The notes: generated by a model not told the origin, from the sequence alone. Shown: positions 32,878 through 44,861, counted from the first letter of the stretch. The stretch: 64,000 bases of DNA from Nilaparvata lugens (GCF_014356525.2 NC_052508.1:53729172-53793171); one strand, 5' to 3'. Made by a program: numbers and translations.

Positions 32878-35177
32878 ATTAAATAAAATTAATTACAAAT
32901 AATTGAAAAATTCCAAACTTTGGAAAAACTATAAAATGTTGAGACCGAGAATACAAACACACTATTATATATATTAATGTTATATTAAACACTATTATAT
33001 TGATATGAAAGTGGATTGGCTCTGCACTTCCTGACAATTGATTATAAAACAGCTTTTGATATTGTGAGCTACTGAGAGGTCTTCCTGTAAAGCTTGGGTA
33101 ATGGCTGATGCAGATTGCTGATGAGAAAGCTCTCAGACTTGCTGAAAGAAAAATGCTGTGAAGAATCTGTGGTCCAACATGTGAAAATAGTGTTTGGAGA
33201 ATAAAATATGACTCTGAGATGGATACACAAATACAGAAGCTAGACATAGTGAGATTTCCAATTCCTTCATCTTTGTATGAATGTGCTATTTGTATAAATC
33301 ATCTTTCAATAAGGTATCACTTCACATTACTTCTCATCTGATACTGATTTACTTTATTATTAGCTCATATCTTCTTCTAAACATACATTATTCTTTTTCT
33401 TCTAGTGTACCTACTTCAGTTAATTCAATTTTAACTATTTAAATTTTTCTGTTCAATAATTCTCCTATAATGTAATCAAGGTCATTTGCAGTGTTTTATT
33501 TCGTACAATGTATTTTTCATTTCTATGATTATGTATGTAGCTCATATCTTCCAAGAAACATACATTATTCTTTTCTTTTTGTGTACTTTAGTTAATTAAT
33601 TCAATTCTAACTATTTATATTTTTTTGTTCAATAGTTCTCCCCTGTAAAGTGGACGTGACCTTCTTATCAAGGTCATTTGCATACAGTGTATTTATCATT
33701 TCTATGATATATGTATATTTCAATTATAATTGTATTATTAATTGGAAATATTTACTAGTGATTTTGTATTTTAAATGAAGTTTATTTCTTTATCGCCATA
33801 GGTTAGATTTAAATTGTTGATATCAATGAAGACTGTTTTGGGCTTTGCCTTATAGTCTTCCTAATCGTATTATATAAATTTGTTAAGTGTCAGAGGTTGA
33901 CTAAACAGCTGAGACACTTTCATTGAGTTGAAGAAAACCAAGTACTTCTCAGAATATTGAGGAGCAGCAAGCTGAACAACCGCAGGAGGAAAGGAAAGCC
34001 ACAACTTTGCTGAATGGATTGTGTCATGGCAGGATTGGAAGTCTGAAACTGCTGACAGAGATGAATGGAATGGATGCGAGTGGTAGAGAATACCAAAGCC
34101 CACCCCGGGTTGTAGAGCAAACAAGAATAGAATAGAATCGCTGCTTTTTTTTATCTACGAGGGTGGAGTTAGGGCGCAGTCAGCCCTCTCTTACACTCTA
34201 CCCTCCAATACAACGCTAAATAATTACTAGATTAAACAAATCAAATTGAGAAAAAATATATATACAATACTACAAACAAGGTAAATAAATATTATTGAAA
34301 TACAAAACAATAATCAATGGAGAAAAAATAACAAAACCAAAATTATAATAAAGATATGAATAGAAATTAAAAAATAAAAACTGAAAAATAATACAATGCT
34401 ACAAAGGAAGAAGTAGAAGTAGAAAAATAAGAAGTAAAAGAAGCGGATGAACGAGAAATAATAAATATTGAATTGTTTTGAGAAAAAGAAAGAAAACTGG
34501 CCAGTAACTGGTTCTCTCGAGAGAGATTGATTGATTATATGCCTGTATTAGGGTGGAGTTAGGACTCCTGGTCCCCTCTGCCACACAACCCTAAACTAAA
34601 GAGAGAGAGAAAGTTTAAACAATCAAATAAGAATAGTGACTGTTATTTTTGCGCTATATTGAACTAAATTGTGTATCACTTAGTACTGCAATTAGACGAT
34701 CAAACAAATTTTGAAGCGAGATTTATTTCAATTTGTCCTATTTGTAGCTTGTCTACATTCTCTTCCCTTCCCATGTATGTAAGTCAAACCTATGAATAAT
34801 GGCGTGGCTTGATATATTTTTCTTATTCATTCATTTTGTGGCCAGATTGATCTAGTGGTGTAAGGTTTACACCTTCATCCTGCTAGCACTGCCTGGTTGC
34901 GGGTTCGAATCCCACTGGTATGCTTTTCATTTTGTGGCATATACCGACCACTCCTAATATTTGGAAATAGGTGTACAGTGGCACGCTTCTTGACAATTAT
35001 CTGTATTTTTCGATCAATTGGAATTTCCCAAATTTATAACACATTTTGACTAATACTCTTCTATTATTTTTTTGATAACAATACTAGTACTTTATTCATA
35101 TACAAAATTATTTCATGGTTTTTCTTTTAAGATAAATAATTACAAATTTTCTCAACATATTTTTCTGTATTTTTCAG
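32878..35177. repeat. Second copy of the exon E flank unit, up to exon G
   Basis: After the RTE insertion, the unit resumes. It holds a non-LTR C-terminal relic (ADEKALRLAERKML near 33118, with one stop), repeated AT-rich phrases at 33540-33720 that duplicate 33340-33480, and a SINE at 34840-34923. About 34140-34610, which includes two GGGTGGAGTTAGG phrases (34160, 34552), has no match in the first copy. No gene is seen. Confidence 0.65.
34840..34923 (+). mobile_element. tRNA-derived SINE (second copy)
   Basis: Same element as 28852-28934, with B box GGTTCGAATCC at about 34902. Confidence 0.55.
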
Positions 35178-35497
35178 ATGAATCGGTATTTTTGGATGAG
35201 AGATACCATTGCGACTCCTGTGGTAAAAGTTATAAAGAAAAGAGAACTCTGAATGCTCATCATAAATATGAGTGTGGCAAGGAGCCGCAATTTCAATGTC
35301 CTTTCTGTCCTCACCGCACTAAACACAAAGGCCACCTCAAATCTCACATCGGTGTCAAACATGGTCCAAAGTTTGAGTGTGGCAATGAACCTCAATTCCA
35401 ATGTCCTCACTGTCCTCACCGCACTAAACACAAAGGCCACCTCAAAGCTCATATTGGAGTCAAACATCTTCCAACATTAATGTTCAATCTCTCTTAA
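35178..35497 (+). CDS. lola-like: lola-type zinc-finger terminal exon G with three fingers
   Basis: Acceptor TATTTTTCAG, phase 1, DESVFLDER. C2HC finger CDSCGKSYKEKRTLNAHHKYEC, then C2H2 finger CPFCPHRTKHKGHLKSHIGVKH. The second-finger module is then repeated: FECGNEPQFQ, CPHCPHRTKHKGHLKAHIGVKH. The 105-bp units are 35264-35368 and 35369-35473, tandem and in frame. The stop is at 35495-35497. All ligands in the three fingers are intact. The duplicated linker keeps ECG, so the ECG cysteine of unit two has no matching first-finger partner. Other array exons have two fingers. Confidence 0.9.
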
Positions 35498-35618
35498 GAA
35501 TACCATAAATGAAACATTTTAAGTATCGCACTATCATCGTTACTCTACTCCTAATCAGATAATCAACCTTATTAAGCAAACAAATAACAATAGCCACACG
35601 GTTATTATTGCTCTAAAC

Positions 35619-36148
35619 CTGGGGTCTCCAACCTTTTTTATCCAAGGGCCACATTGTTAGTTCTTGGGAGGCTTAGAGGGCCAATAACAAGAATGTACGT
35701 GGAATTTGACTTGTGGGGACACACACGACGGGGGATTTAGGGGGTGTAAAATTATTATATTTCCATTAAAATAATATGAGGAATTTTAAGTAGGTTTAAT
35801 TAAAACACAGGAAAAAACAAACCAATTAATTTCATTCTAATACAAATTCCAATTTATTAAGTGTGAAAAGGTCATAAGAAAACTTGACAATGCATGAATT
35901 TAGCAACTTAAACAAAATAATAATAAATTTGTTAATAGTAATAACACAACTTGACAATATACGAATTTACAAAAAGTTACCAAGCTAAAAGAAAATACTT
36001 ATTTTTAGTGAGAAGATTGCATTTGTTTTCCACTTGAAATGTCCGCCTATTTAGGATCAAACTTTGTGGTTCCAATCATTTAAATTGATTTCAAACTCTC
36101 GGCGGGCCGGACAAAATCTATCCGCGGGCCGTAGGTTGGAGAGCCCTG
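35619..36148. mobile_element. hAT-type MITE with perfect 8-bp target duplication
   Basis: The left end CTGGGGTCTCCAACC and right end GGTTGGAGAGCCCTG are inverted. The 8-bp target CTCTAAAC is present on both sides (35611-35618 and 36149-36156). 530 bp, with no coding region. Related flanks after exon D (25930-25960) and J (38820-38850) lack the insertion. Confidence 0.88.
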
Positions 36149-36156
36149 CTCTAAAC

Positions 36157-37198
36157 AGTAGCTAGGCAACCTTAAATAGGTGTATGATATGTTACTATAA
36201 TACTATATAGATGTTGTGTTATATTATAAAATTGTTCACCTAGAATATATCATACACTACTTAAACTTTATATATTTTTATAAATATTTCATAATATTAT
36301 TCAATTTCAAAGTATTGAATTAAATCTATATTTTTCTTGCAGAGCAATATTGTAGCAAATATCTAATGGATGATCGTTTTGGTGACGATGTTATGTGTAC
36401 GGTACCTATCTACCTAATGTTAGTTAATAGTTAGTGAAACTTTAATTACCATATTCAGTTGATTCTGATACTTAAGTTACATACTTGAGATAGTTATCAT
36501 CAGTAATTAGTTAAATTAGTTTTATTATGAATTGACAAGGCACGTGCTCTGCTAGTGTATAGACTATACTGTAAAGAAGAATGCCTATATAATATATGAT
36601 ATGCTACTGATGAATAAAATGCGACGAAATATAACATTTTTTAAAGTTTATATGAATATGTTCAACTCACTGTATTTCATTAAAGATACATAAATATCAA
36701 AAAGATTTTATATTTGATGTAATTAAAGTTTGCTTTTGTATCCTATTGTCTGCTTTCAATTATCATCTACTGACTACTGTTGGCCTTATTTCATCGTCTT
36801 TGTTCAGAATGTTCTTCTTATAAAGCCTTGAAATTGATTTAAAATAATCAAAATTAATTTTAGTTGTCTTCTAGCTGTTTAGCAACTGGTCAACAGAGAC
36901 TCTTTATCAATTGTAAATTTTCCCACTAAAATGTACTGCGTGAAACTGATTTTCATGTTATGCCTGATTTTTGTATGCTCAATTAATTTGGAAAAATTAT
37001 GTTTGTTCTTGTTACATTGACAACTGTAATGTGCTGCTATATTGAATGTGGAATATCTCAATATCTTCACATTTTGTGATTACTATCTAGTATGCTTAGA
37101 TTGTAATGCTATCAAATTTGTATGAATAGGTATAGCCTAGGCGATTGGTTTCCCAAAACAACTCTCATTTTTAATGTATTTCAACGAATTTTTCGCAG
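36157..37198. other. AT-rich gap before relic H
   Basis: No gene or repeat recognised. A TTTTTCGCAG acceptor ends it. Confidence 0.5.
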
Positions 37199-38265
37199 GT
37201 CAATCAGCACTTTCCAAGATGAGATACCAGTGCAACAAGTGTGTAGATGGTTAGAATATACAGGGTCTTCACGAACTCCCTACCAATACCAAGTCAGCTG
37301 AGCTTTATTGTTTAGAGTTTGTGTTTCTTGAATGGTTTTAAATTTTCTTAAATAACTCAACATTATTCGTTACAAGTGGCAATTGAGTGGAAAATTTCTA
37401 ATTAATTTATTAATTCAAGTCATCTAAATTCAAAATTTATAGTTTTAATGTTTATTTTGGACTAAAATTTTATGAAAATTGTACAAGTGAAATTCTAACC
37501 TTATCTTGGACTTGTCACTTATAAATTTGGAAGAAAAATAGCACAAGGACTACCTTATTATTTCATCTTTCAATGTTATTAGTGTCATTTGCATTGTAAA
37601 TAAACAAATAAAAAATAAATACTCTAGAGCAAAACAAATAAAAAATAAATAAAAACAAATAAAAACAAAATAAATACTCTTAGAAACATATCTAAATATA
37701 ATATTAAAATTGTACGGAAGTCTTCAGTTACTCACACAGCGGCCATTTTGCTTTTTTCACTTATTTTTTTTTCTAAATAATGGTTGAACATACGAAATTG
37801 AAACTTTGCACGATCATTTATAACAACTAGACAAAGCTAGAAAACAGAAACGGTTTCTGAGTTATTTAAGAAACAAACTTTTAAATGGCCGCCATTTTGT
37901 TTTATGAATTTGAAAAATCATAATTTTTTTGTAGCTTTGTCTAATTGTTATTAATGATTGTGCAAAGTTTCAATTTCGTATGTTTAATCATTATTTAGAA
38001 AAAAAATAAGTGAAAAAAGCAATATGGCCGCTGTGTTAGTAATTGAATACTTCCGGACAATTTAAATATGATATTTAGGTATGTTTTTCACCCAGGAACA
38101 ATGCCCTAGAGTATTGGTAGAGAGTTCGTTAACATCCTTTAGAAGTAGTTTATTATCAAAAGTATTATTTTGGTATAAAGCCCAAGTTCCAAATGTCCCT
38201 ATATCAAACATTGCAACAAACAGAAAGTCCACCTCTGGAGTAATTTTGCTCTCAAACATGTATAT
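37199..38265 (+). pseudogene. Zinc-finger exon split by a foldback insertion (relic H/I)
   Basis: An acceptor at 37198 leads to GQSALSKMRYQCNKC and then a stop at 37252-37254. A decayed second finger resumes at about 38157 (AAAGTATTATTTTGGTATAAAGCC resembles the KYECGMEP coding phrase), with its Cys codons lost and the tail CTCTCAAACATG near 38250. Between the two halves lies the inverted repeat described at 37707-38062. No functional finger remains. Confidence 0.7.
37707..38062. mobile_element. Foldback element with ~130-bp inverted arms
   Basis: The left arm (about 37707-37838) and right arm (about 37933-38062) are inverse copies with roughly 90 percent identity by eye, starting AAATTGTMCGGAAGT and including ACACAGCGGCCAT. 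The centre holds AAATGGCCGCCATTTTG. It sits inside the relic zinc-finger exon. Confidence 0.75.
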
Positions 38266-38524
38266 AAGTTATATATGAATATATTTTGCATAACACTAAT
38301 TATCATTCTCCTAATGGACAGTCATTCTGATATTTAAATATTACTGGAATATACTCCTCCTTTTTCCAAATTCCACTGTAGGATTACTAAAGTTCTTAAT
38401 TAAGTTTGCATCATTATTTTGCAACAAATTATTTGATATACTTTTAGTAGAGCTATTTCATGGTCTTTTTAAGATTTTCTCTACATGATTTTGCTTTTCA
38501 ACAAGTTTCTATGTATTTTTGCAG

Positions 38525-38739
38525 ATACATCGACATCTATGAATGTGAGGTACCGTTGCAACTCGTGTGATAAAAGTTATAAAGACAAGAGTTGTTTATA
38601 TAGACATCAGAAGTATGAGTGTGGTATGGAGCCCCAATTCCAGTGCCCCTTCTGTCCCCATCGCTCCAAACAGAGAGGCCATTTAAAAACCCACATTGGT
38701 CTCAAACATGGCCCAAAAATTCTTCAGAATCACTCTTAG
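38525..38739 (+). CDS. lola-like: lola-type zinc-finger terminal exon J
   Basis: Acceptor TTTTTGCAG, phase 1, DTSTSMNVR. C2HC finger CNSCDKSYKDKSCLYRHQKYEC, linker GMEPQF, C2H2 finger CPFCPHRSKQRGHLKTHIGLKH, tail GPKILQNHS, stop 38737-38739. An extra Cys occurs in the first helix (KSCLYRH). Its last ~40 coding bases and 3' flank recur at 44862-45300. Confidence 0.9.
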
Positions 38740-39380
38740 AACCCTTCAGATCGTCATGGAAAAATTAAATTAACTATCTTGATTACACTAAACAGATAGA
38801 CAACTTTGTGAAAAAATAAATAACAACTGCTCCATCTTTATTGTGTTAAACGTACAAGATGTAAAGTTGAGATTCATTTTGGTTTAACCTGGTATGTTAC
38901 ACCGTTTTGTTTCTGCAATTAAAAGATCGAACATACTACAAAGCAGAATTTTTCAGTTCTTGTTACTTTGTACATTTTTCAGTTACTCAATTCAGTTTTG
39001 TTAAGCAAATTCTTCCTCTACTGAAATAATTATTTTATCACTTATTATTTGAGTTTTATTGCGATGTGTTACTAGATACGATGCAATTTAAGGATCAAAC
39101 AAAATGTAAAATGGATTTATTTCAATTTTTCCTATATGCTACGTCTTCATTCTCTTTCCTCCTATTGATTGTGAATCAAACAATTATCAGTATTTTTCCG
39201 GATCAATCCATAGGATTCTTCTTAAATGTATTGTTAGTTTTACATTTTCGACTAATATTTTATTCTTTCTATTAGTAATAACTATTGTATTTTCATAGAG
39301 CAATTATTTTCTATGCTTTTTTCAAGATAGTTATAGGCAAGGCTATACTTTTTTTAACATATTTGCTCTTATTTTTGTAG
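38740..39380. other. 3' flank of exon J
   Basis: AT-rich. 38740-39145 is duplicated at 44905-45304. No gene. Confidence 0.6.
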
Positions 39381-39664
39381 ATAAATGGACATTCATGAAT
39401 GGGAGATATAATTGTAACGGTTGCGGTAAAAGTTATAAAGAAGAAAGGTCTATTAATGATCACCATAAGTATAATGAATGTGACATGGAGCCTCAATTCA
39501 AATGTCCTCGCTGTGCTTACCGCACGAATCACAGAGGCCAGATTAAATCTCACATGGCTGTCGAACATAACCCTACAATAATTAAGGTTTTCACAATACT
39601 TTCAAATAACTGGACTGTCTTTAATGTGTATCAGACAGGCAACGTCAAAATTCATTTTTTGTAA
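39381..39664 (+). CDS. lola-like: lola-type zinc-finger terminal exon K, variant spacing and long tail
   Basis: Acceptor TTTTTGTAG, phase 1, DKWTFMNGR. First finger CNGCGKSYKEERSINDHHKYNEC: one extra codon (AAT) lengthens His-to-Cys spacing from four to five residues, and ECG is ECD. Second finger CPRCAYRTNHRGQIKSHMAVEH lacks the usual PHR and GHL. About 30 residues follow the last finger before the stop at 39662-39664, longer than in any other array exon. All ligands are present. Divergent but open, so possibly a specialised isoform or an exon losing constraint. Confidence 0.82.
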
Positions 39665-40753
39665 GACAGATTGCACAATAATATTATAATAATATGTAAC
39701 TTTTGGTACGGTATCGTACCATAAGACTTAGAAGTTTAATTTATTTCAGGTGTTCCCTATTTGTCTACGTTACATTTATTTCCTTTACTTGTAGCAACTT
39801 TAGCTTATAAATTATGGGAATTAATAGCTCATTCACAAGTTTTGTCGTCACGCTGTCATTTGTAGAGAATCAAACCAAATCGGCTCCTATCTTGAATTTT
39901 AATAAAATATCATTGTTCGCCTACCACCAAATAGAATACAACTAACTTAGCCTAATATTTAAGGTTATTTTTGGAAATAATGGATATGACAATATCTTTC
40001 AGTAAACGTGAACTTCATTCTCTACCATTTTATTTATTAGGTAGGCTACTTGCGTGGCATCAAAATTGCACTTTTCTAAAAAAAATCTTTAAATATTTTC
40101 TATTTTGCAAATCATTCAGCATTTTAAAATTTATAATTTTTCACATTATAAATTTCAAAAATTCATAATAGTTTCCTAATATTTCCACTTTGCTAGTATA
40201 TATTTTTTTCTACAGAACCACTCAAATTGCAAGTATTAATTTTTACGCTTTTATCATTTTATATTTCATTAAGAACAGTAATATTATAATGTAATTGAAC
40301 TTCAATACTATAAAAAGTGTTGGGAGTAGTACCCACCAATTTAGGATGTCATTTTTTTTAACAAATCTGTATATTTTGCATATCATTCGGCATTTTCCAA
40401 ATTTATAATTGAACTAACATTCTGTCCTACATTATAAAATTTTCAAATCTCTTAAATACTCTATCTACCTAAGTATTTTATTAAAAAATATATATTTTTT
40501 TAGTCAACATTGTAATTTCCAAGAGATACCAGATTTATCTGATTAACACATTTGTTATGCCAATTTTATGTAAATCTCTGGTTGAACATCAATATGTATT
40601 ATGACCATATGCGATTTATTTTTAGCCTTTATTAGTTTTTTATTTTATTTTTACTAATAAAAGATTGACAACCAGTATATTATTGTACTCATCTATTTCA
40701 CTATCCATGACTAACTGTTGATAACTTTTTTGAACTATTTTTGACGACTCTAC

Positions 40754-40917
40754 AGTCAAGTTTTTGAATAAAAGTTATTAAAAACCAGTACTTTCGTGTG
40801 GAGCGCTTTCGGATCACACGCTGTGTTGAAAATGTATTTAACACGCTAAAAGTGTGGAGCTCCACACGTTAGTAGGTTTACTAGTTTTTAATAACTTTTA
40901 TTCAAAAACTTGACTGT
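40754..40917. mobile_element. Tc1/mariner-type MITE with ~38-bp inverted repeats
   Basis: The ends CAGTCAAGTTTTTGAATA and their inverse are nearly perfect over about 38 bases and are flanked by TA. The core contains two TCCACAC/GTGTGGAGC phrases. No coding. Confidence 0.8.
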
Positions 40918-41730
40918 AATGTCGAAAAAAGTTCATAAACAAAATATAGGCCTATTATTGTATTCCATTCACATAAAACTACCAAAATTGGGTATTTTTT
41001 CTATACATTTGACGTTTTTCTATCTTTGACCGAGCGAAATTGAGGCCGACGGTCTTGAATTTATCTTTGTGTTGTATGTTTGTTTCGCATTTTTACGGCC
41101 AAACTCCGCAGTAGATTTTCATGAAATTTGACAGGAATGCTCCTCTTTGAATTGTGCGTCAATGTATGCCTATGTAAAAGGTTTTTGAAATTTGAATTTT
41201 AAGGATAATATATAAAAGAAAAATATATCTCTTCCATACTCCAATATCACCAACTTTTTGGTAAGGGCTGCTTTTATTTATCTGGAAATTGAAAATGTAT
41301 GTGGCAATAAAATTAAACAGAGAAAAAATAATAAATATAATTCAACTAGACATGAATAATCCAATTGTTGATAGAATCATGCAAATATGAATTCAAAATC
41401 TTCAGTCCTAGAAAATAAATCATATGAATAGGTTATTATATATTTAAACTATTACAAACACAATGACCATAAACAATATATTAAAATAGTATTTATTTAA
41501 CCTTATCTATTTAATTCACTCACTTAAAACTTGTTGAAACATGTGAATAATTTTTTTTAATTGGTACGGTACTTGGATTTTAATTTTCAATTTTACTATA
41601 AACAATATCAACGTGTGAACATGGGAAAATCCAGACCATAGAATTTTTCATTATCAATAGCTGTCAAGTGCATTATTGTAGCTCATCAATTCATTGTTTG
41701 TCACACATATAATATGCTGTAATTCTAGAG

Positions 41731-41862
41731 GCCCGGTTGCTCAAAAGCCGGTTAAATTTTAATCGTGATTAATTTTACGAGGACCAATCAGAGAAGGGTT
41801 TTTTTTAAAAGAGGTGAAATTAATCACGATTAAAATTCAACCGGCTGTTGTGCAAACGAACC
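41731..41862. mobile_element. CCGGTT foldback MITE, copy 1
   Basis: Inverted arms read GCCGGTTAAATTTTAATCGT on the left and the inverse on the right, around a short core (ACCAATCAGAGAAGG). Related copies are at 49066-49202 and 57166-57316. Confidence 0.75.
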
Positions 41863-42016
41863 TATTATTATAATATTAAAGTTACATTTAACATTACAAA
41901 ATAATGAAACGTCAATTTAATGAAAATTATTCATCTTGTTAGTTGGATATATAGATTCATTTCAAATAATCAATTTTTCAAATTTAATAATATTAAGTTT
42001 TGTATTTTCGTATTTT

Positions 42017-42249
42017 GTTAAAAGTTTTTGGCTTATATTGTGACTCTAGCAGCTTCAGTTTCAATGAATTTTCATAATAATTTTCCAATATCAGTTTGAA
42101 GTGAATATTCGATTCTGAAGTGAAGACACAACATGCATGTACGTAGATGATGAATTAAAAAAATCGAGTACTATTACAATTTCTCAACAAGTTTCTGTGT
42201 ATTTTGCAGATCAATCAGCTTTTGTGAATGGGAGGTACCAGTGCAAAAG
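42017..42249 (+). pseudogene. Tandem duplicate of exon L upstream region with a decoy acceptor (L0)
   Basis: 42024-42244 is repeated at 42246-42470. The first unit includes a full acceptor (ATTTTGCAG) and exon start DQSAFVNGRYQC (from 42210), then runs into the next unit and terminates. Use of this acceptor would give a fingerless end. Confidence 0.8.
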
Positions 42250-42435
42250 TTTTTGGCTTATATTGTGATTCTAGCAGCTTCAGTTTGAATGAATTTTCAT
42301 AATAATTTCCCAATATTAGTTTGAAGTAAATATTCGATTCTGAAGTGAAGACACAACATGCATGTATGTGGATGATAAATTAAAAAAAATCGAGTACTAT
42401 TACAATTTCTCAATAAGTTTCTGTTTATTTTGCAG

Positions 42436-42662
42436 ATCAATCAGCTTTTGTGAATGGGAGATACCAGTGCAACAAATGTGGAAAGAGCTATAAAGAGAAA
42501 AAGGGTTTGAGTGCCCATCAGAAGTATGAGTGTGGTATGGAGCCTCAGTTCCAGTGCCCCTACTGCGCCCATCGCTCCAAGCAAAGAGGCCATCTTCGAA
42601 CCCATATTGGTCTCAGACATGGACCAACATCCATCCACAATCTCGCCAAAAATATTATCTAA
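42436..42662 (+). CDS. lola-like: lola-type zinc-finger terminal exon L
   Basis: Acceptor TATTTTGCAG, phase 1, DQSAFVNGR. C2HC finger CNKCGKSYKEKKGLSAHQKYEC, linker GMEPQF, C2H2 finger CPYCAHRSKQRGHLRTHIGLRH, tail GPTSIHNLAKNII, stop 42660-42662. Complete ligands. Its second-finger half and 3' flank were copied to 45308 onward. Confidence 0.9.
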
Positions 42663-43279
42663 CACTATAATGGATCTCTCATTCATATTATATAGAACAA
42701 ATTCCGAAAATTTAAATACCCATACTCTTGAAAGATAGACAGACTACTTTTCCATAGATGCATTCTTTTATGTAAGATGTTTATCTCAGTTTAGTATTAT
42801 TTTTAGAAATTAAATGTATGTAAAATTAGTATTCAATTTCATCTATGAAATCAATACCGTGTATATGAATATGATTCCATATAACTTCAGTTCATACTAT
42901 TAGTGATTATGTAATATCACTTCCAGAAGAATACTATGTTATTTTATTTTAGTAATAACATTTATATGTGAGATCTGCTCATATTGGCAATGATTCACTT
43001 TCAAAGTTTGAGTAATTTTTGTATTTTCTTAATGATTCACAATTATCCTTTTTCAATAAATAGAATTTTCACATCAAAGTTATACTGTGTTGTGATTTTT
43101 TGGATGATGTGACTTTTTAGAGCTGCATGACATCACATTTCTACATTTCATGATGTAGGGTACGGTACTCTCTTTGTTATCCTATTTTATATAAGTAGAA
43201 GAGGTAATCGACTTTCTATTTGATTGAACAGATACTAAATATTGACGTGTTTCTTAACAAATCCCTGTATTTTTCGCAG

Positions 43280-43485
43280 ATCAATCGGCATTTTCCAAAA
43301 AGTAATACCAGTGCAACGTTTGTGAGAAAAGTTACATAGAAAGTAGAAACTTGTATAGACATAAGAAGTATGAATGTGTCATGGAACCACAATTCCAATG
43401 TCCTCTCTGTCCTCATCGTGCTAAACAGAGAGGCAACCTCAGATCTCACATTGGTGTTAGACACGGTCCAGAGTATCTTTCGTAA
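43280..43485 (+). pseudogene. Zinc-finger exon M1 with premature stop
   Basis: Acceptor TTTTTCGCAG, phase 1. The frame reads DQSAFSKK then TAA (AAA in M2), just before the first finger. Beyond it the finger sequence is otherwise like M2 except ECV for ECG. It is a near-copy of M2 at 46040. Confidence 0.88.
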
Positions 43486-43943
43486 TGTACTGCTTTTTAA
43501 ACATTTAAATACGCATTTGAACTCCTCCATCGCATTCGACCCTAAAAATTTATATTGATGTTGTACATGGTTCAAAGTGTTGAATTTAGAACGTCTACGG
43601 CCTTGATTGAATAATTATATTAAGTATTGATTTTTGTTCCTATTTCGGGCTCCTATTACAGGTTTACTCGAGTAAATCCCATGAATTGTTTTTTATTTCA
43701 GTCTTTGTTTTTTCATTTTCTCAATATTCTCTGTCAAAATAAGTTTCACGATATTATGTTTTTCAACAGCAAGATATTTCTTGATGATTTCTTTATTGAT
43801 ACAGATTATAAATGCATATTCATGACAAATAAAATTGCTTGCATGAGTTCCACTTTATATTTTGCTTTAAATGTTTCTCCGTGTAACTGATATTCCCTTA
43901 TGATAATTCAATGCCGTAATCAATTCTGATCTTTTTTTGCACA
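43486..43943. other. Gap between M1 and N1
   Basis: AT-rich, shared with the second tandem block. No further exon seen. Confidence 0.5.
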
Positions 43944-44140
43944 TCAATCAGCATTTCCCAAAAAGAAATACCAGTGCAACTTTAGTGGGAGAAGTTATAC
44001 AGAAAGTAGAAACTTGTATAGACATCAGAAGTATGAGTGTGGTACCGCAATTCCAAAGTCCACACTGTCCTTATCGTGCTAAACAGAGAGGCAACCTCGG
44101 AACTCACATTGGTCTTGATCATGGTCCAGAATATCTTTAG
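43944..44140 (+). pseudogene. Zinc-finger exon relic N1
   Basis: The acceptor is ruined (TTTTGCAC instead of GCAG). The second Cys of finger one is Ser (CNFSGRSY). Four bases are missing at the ECG-EP linker, shifting the frame, and a Cys of the second finger is Ser. The 3' end still reads HGPEYL-stop in the shifted frame. Confidence 0.85.
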
Positions 44141-44861
44141 TATGTTTTTTAACATTCAAATGCACCCCCTGCTTCATCGCATTTGATCCGGAAAATGTAT
44201 ATTGGCGTTTAACATCATTGAAAATATTTTTATTCAGAATGTCTACAGCCATTAAAGGACTAAACAATGTAGCCTTAACTACCCCTAGTACTAGAGGGAT
44301 GAGGGTGGTTTAAAAGTTGCATTTTTTATCTATTGCCTATGTATTGGGAAAAATGCGTTCCACCGATATGGCTAATACTGAAATCAAGCCTGATGAAATA
44401 TTTTTTTTCAAGTTTTGACCAGAAGAGTTTTGTGATACTGTATCTTCAATCCTTCTCACGAAGCATGCTCTTCATGCACATTTGCATGAAGATTCTGATG
44501 AGGAATTGAAGATTTACAGTTGATGTTTTTATAGGCCTATCTATAAAACCAGTGATTAAAAATTATTTCATATTTATTATATAATAGTAATACTTGAAAC
44601 ATGCAGTATGAAACAAGCAGGCATTCTGTAATAATGTTCATATTGACAATGCTTATTATTTTAAATACGAATATGTACTTCCATACTCTTCAAAATCCCT
44701 TCCCATGACAAACTATAGTTATTCACTTATTAGTAATAGTTCAATAAAGTTTTCCATATTTATGTTGAGTACCAAAACCATACTCAAAAATGAATATATG
44801 GAATAGTTTATTTGTCTAGTAAATTAAAAATTCAAGAATTCACTTTAAAAATTAATATTTG
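44141..44861. other. Gap after N1
   Basis: AT-rich. 44141-44490 is shared with 47109-47450; the rest is unique and without recognised features. Confidence 0.5.

Larger units (their letters stand above)
39665..42016. other. Long non-coding gap with two MITEs
   Basis: AT-rich. It contains the hairpin MITE at 40754-40917 and the CCGGTT foldback at 41731-41862. A phrase about AAATTTGACAGGAATGCTC near 41125 resembles widespread insect repeats. No exon seen. Confidence 0.5.
42545..44490. repeat. Tandem block, copy 1 (partner 45308-47450)
   Basis: This contains the end of exon L and relics M1 and N1. Offset to copy 2 is 2760 bases up to about 43800, then about 2968, because copy 2 has ~210 extra bases at 46577-46790. 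Confidence 0.88.

Noticed and set aside
35174..35467. Long antisense frames opposite zinc-finger exons (also at 1380, 19655, 26678, 38062, 39311, 42441, 43216, 45976)
   Set aside because: They mirror conserved coding sequence on the plus strand and show no protein family features of their own.
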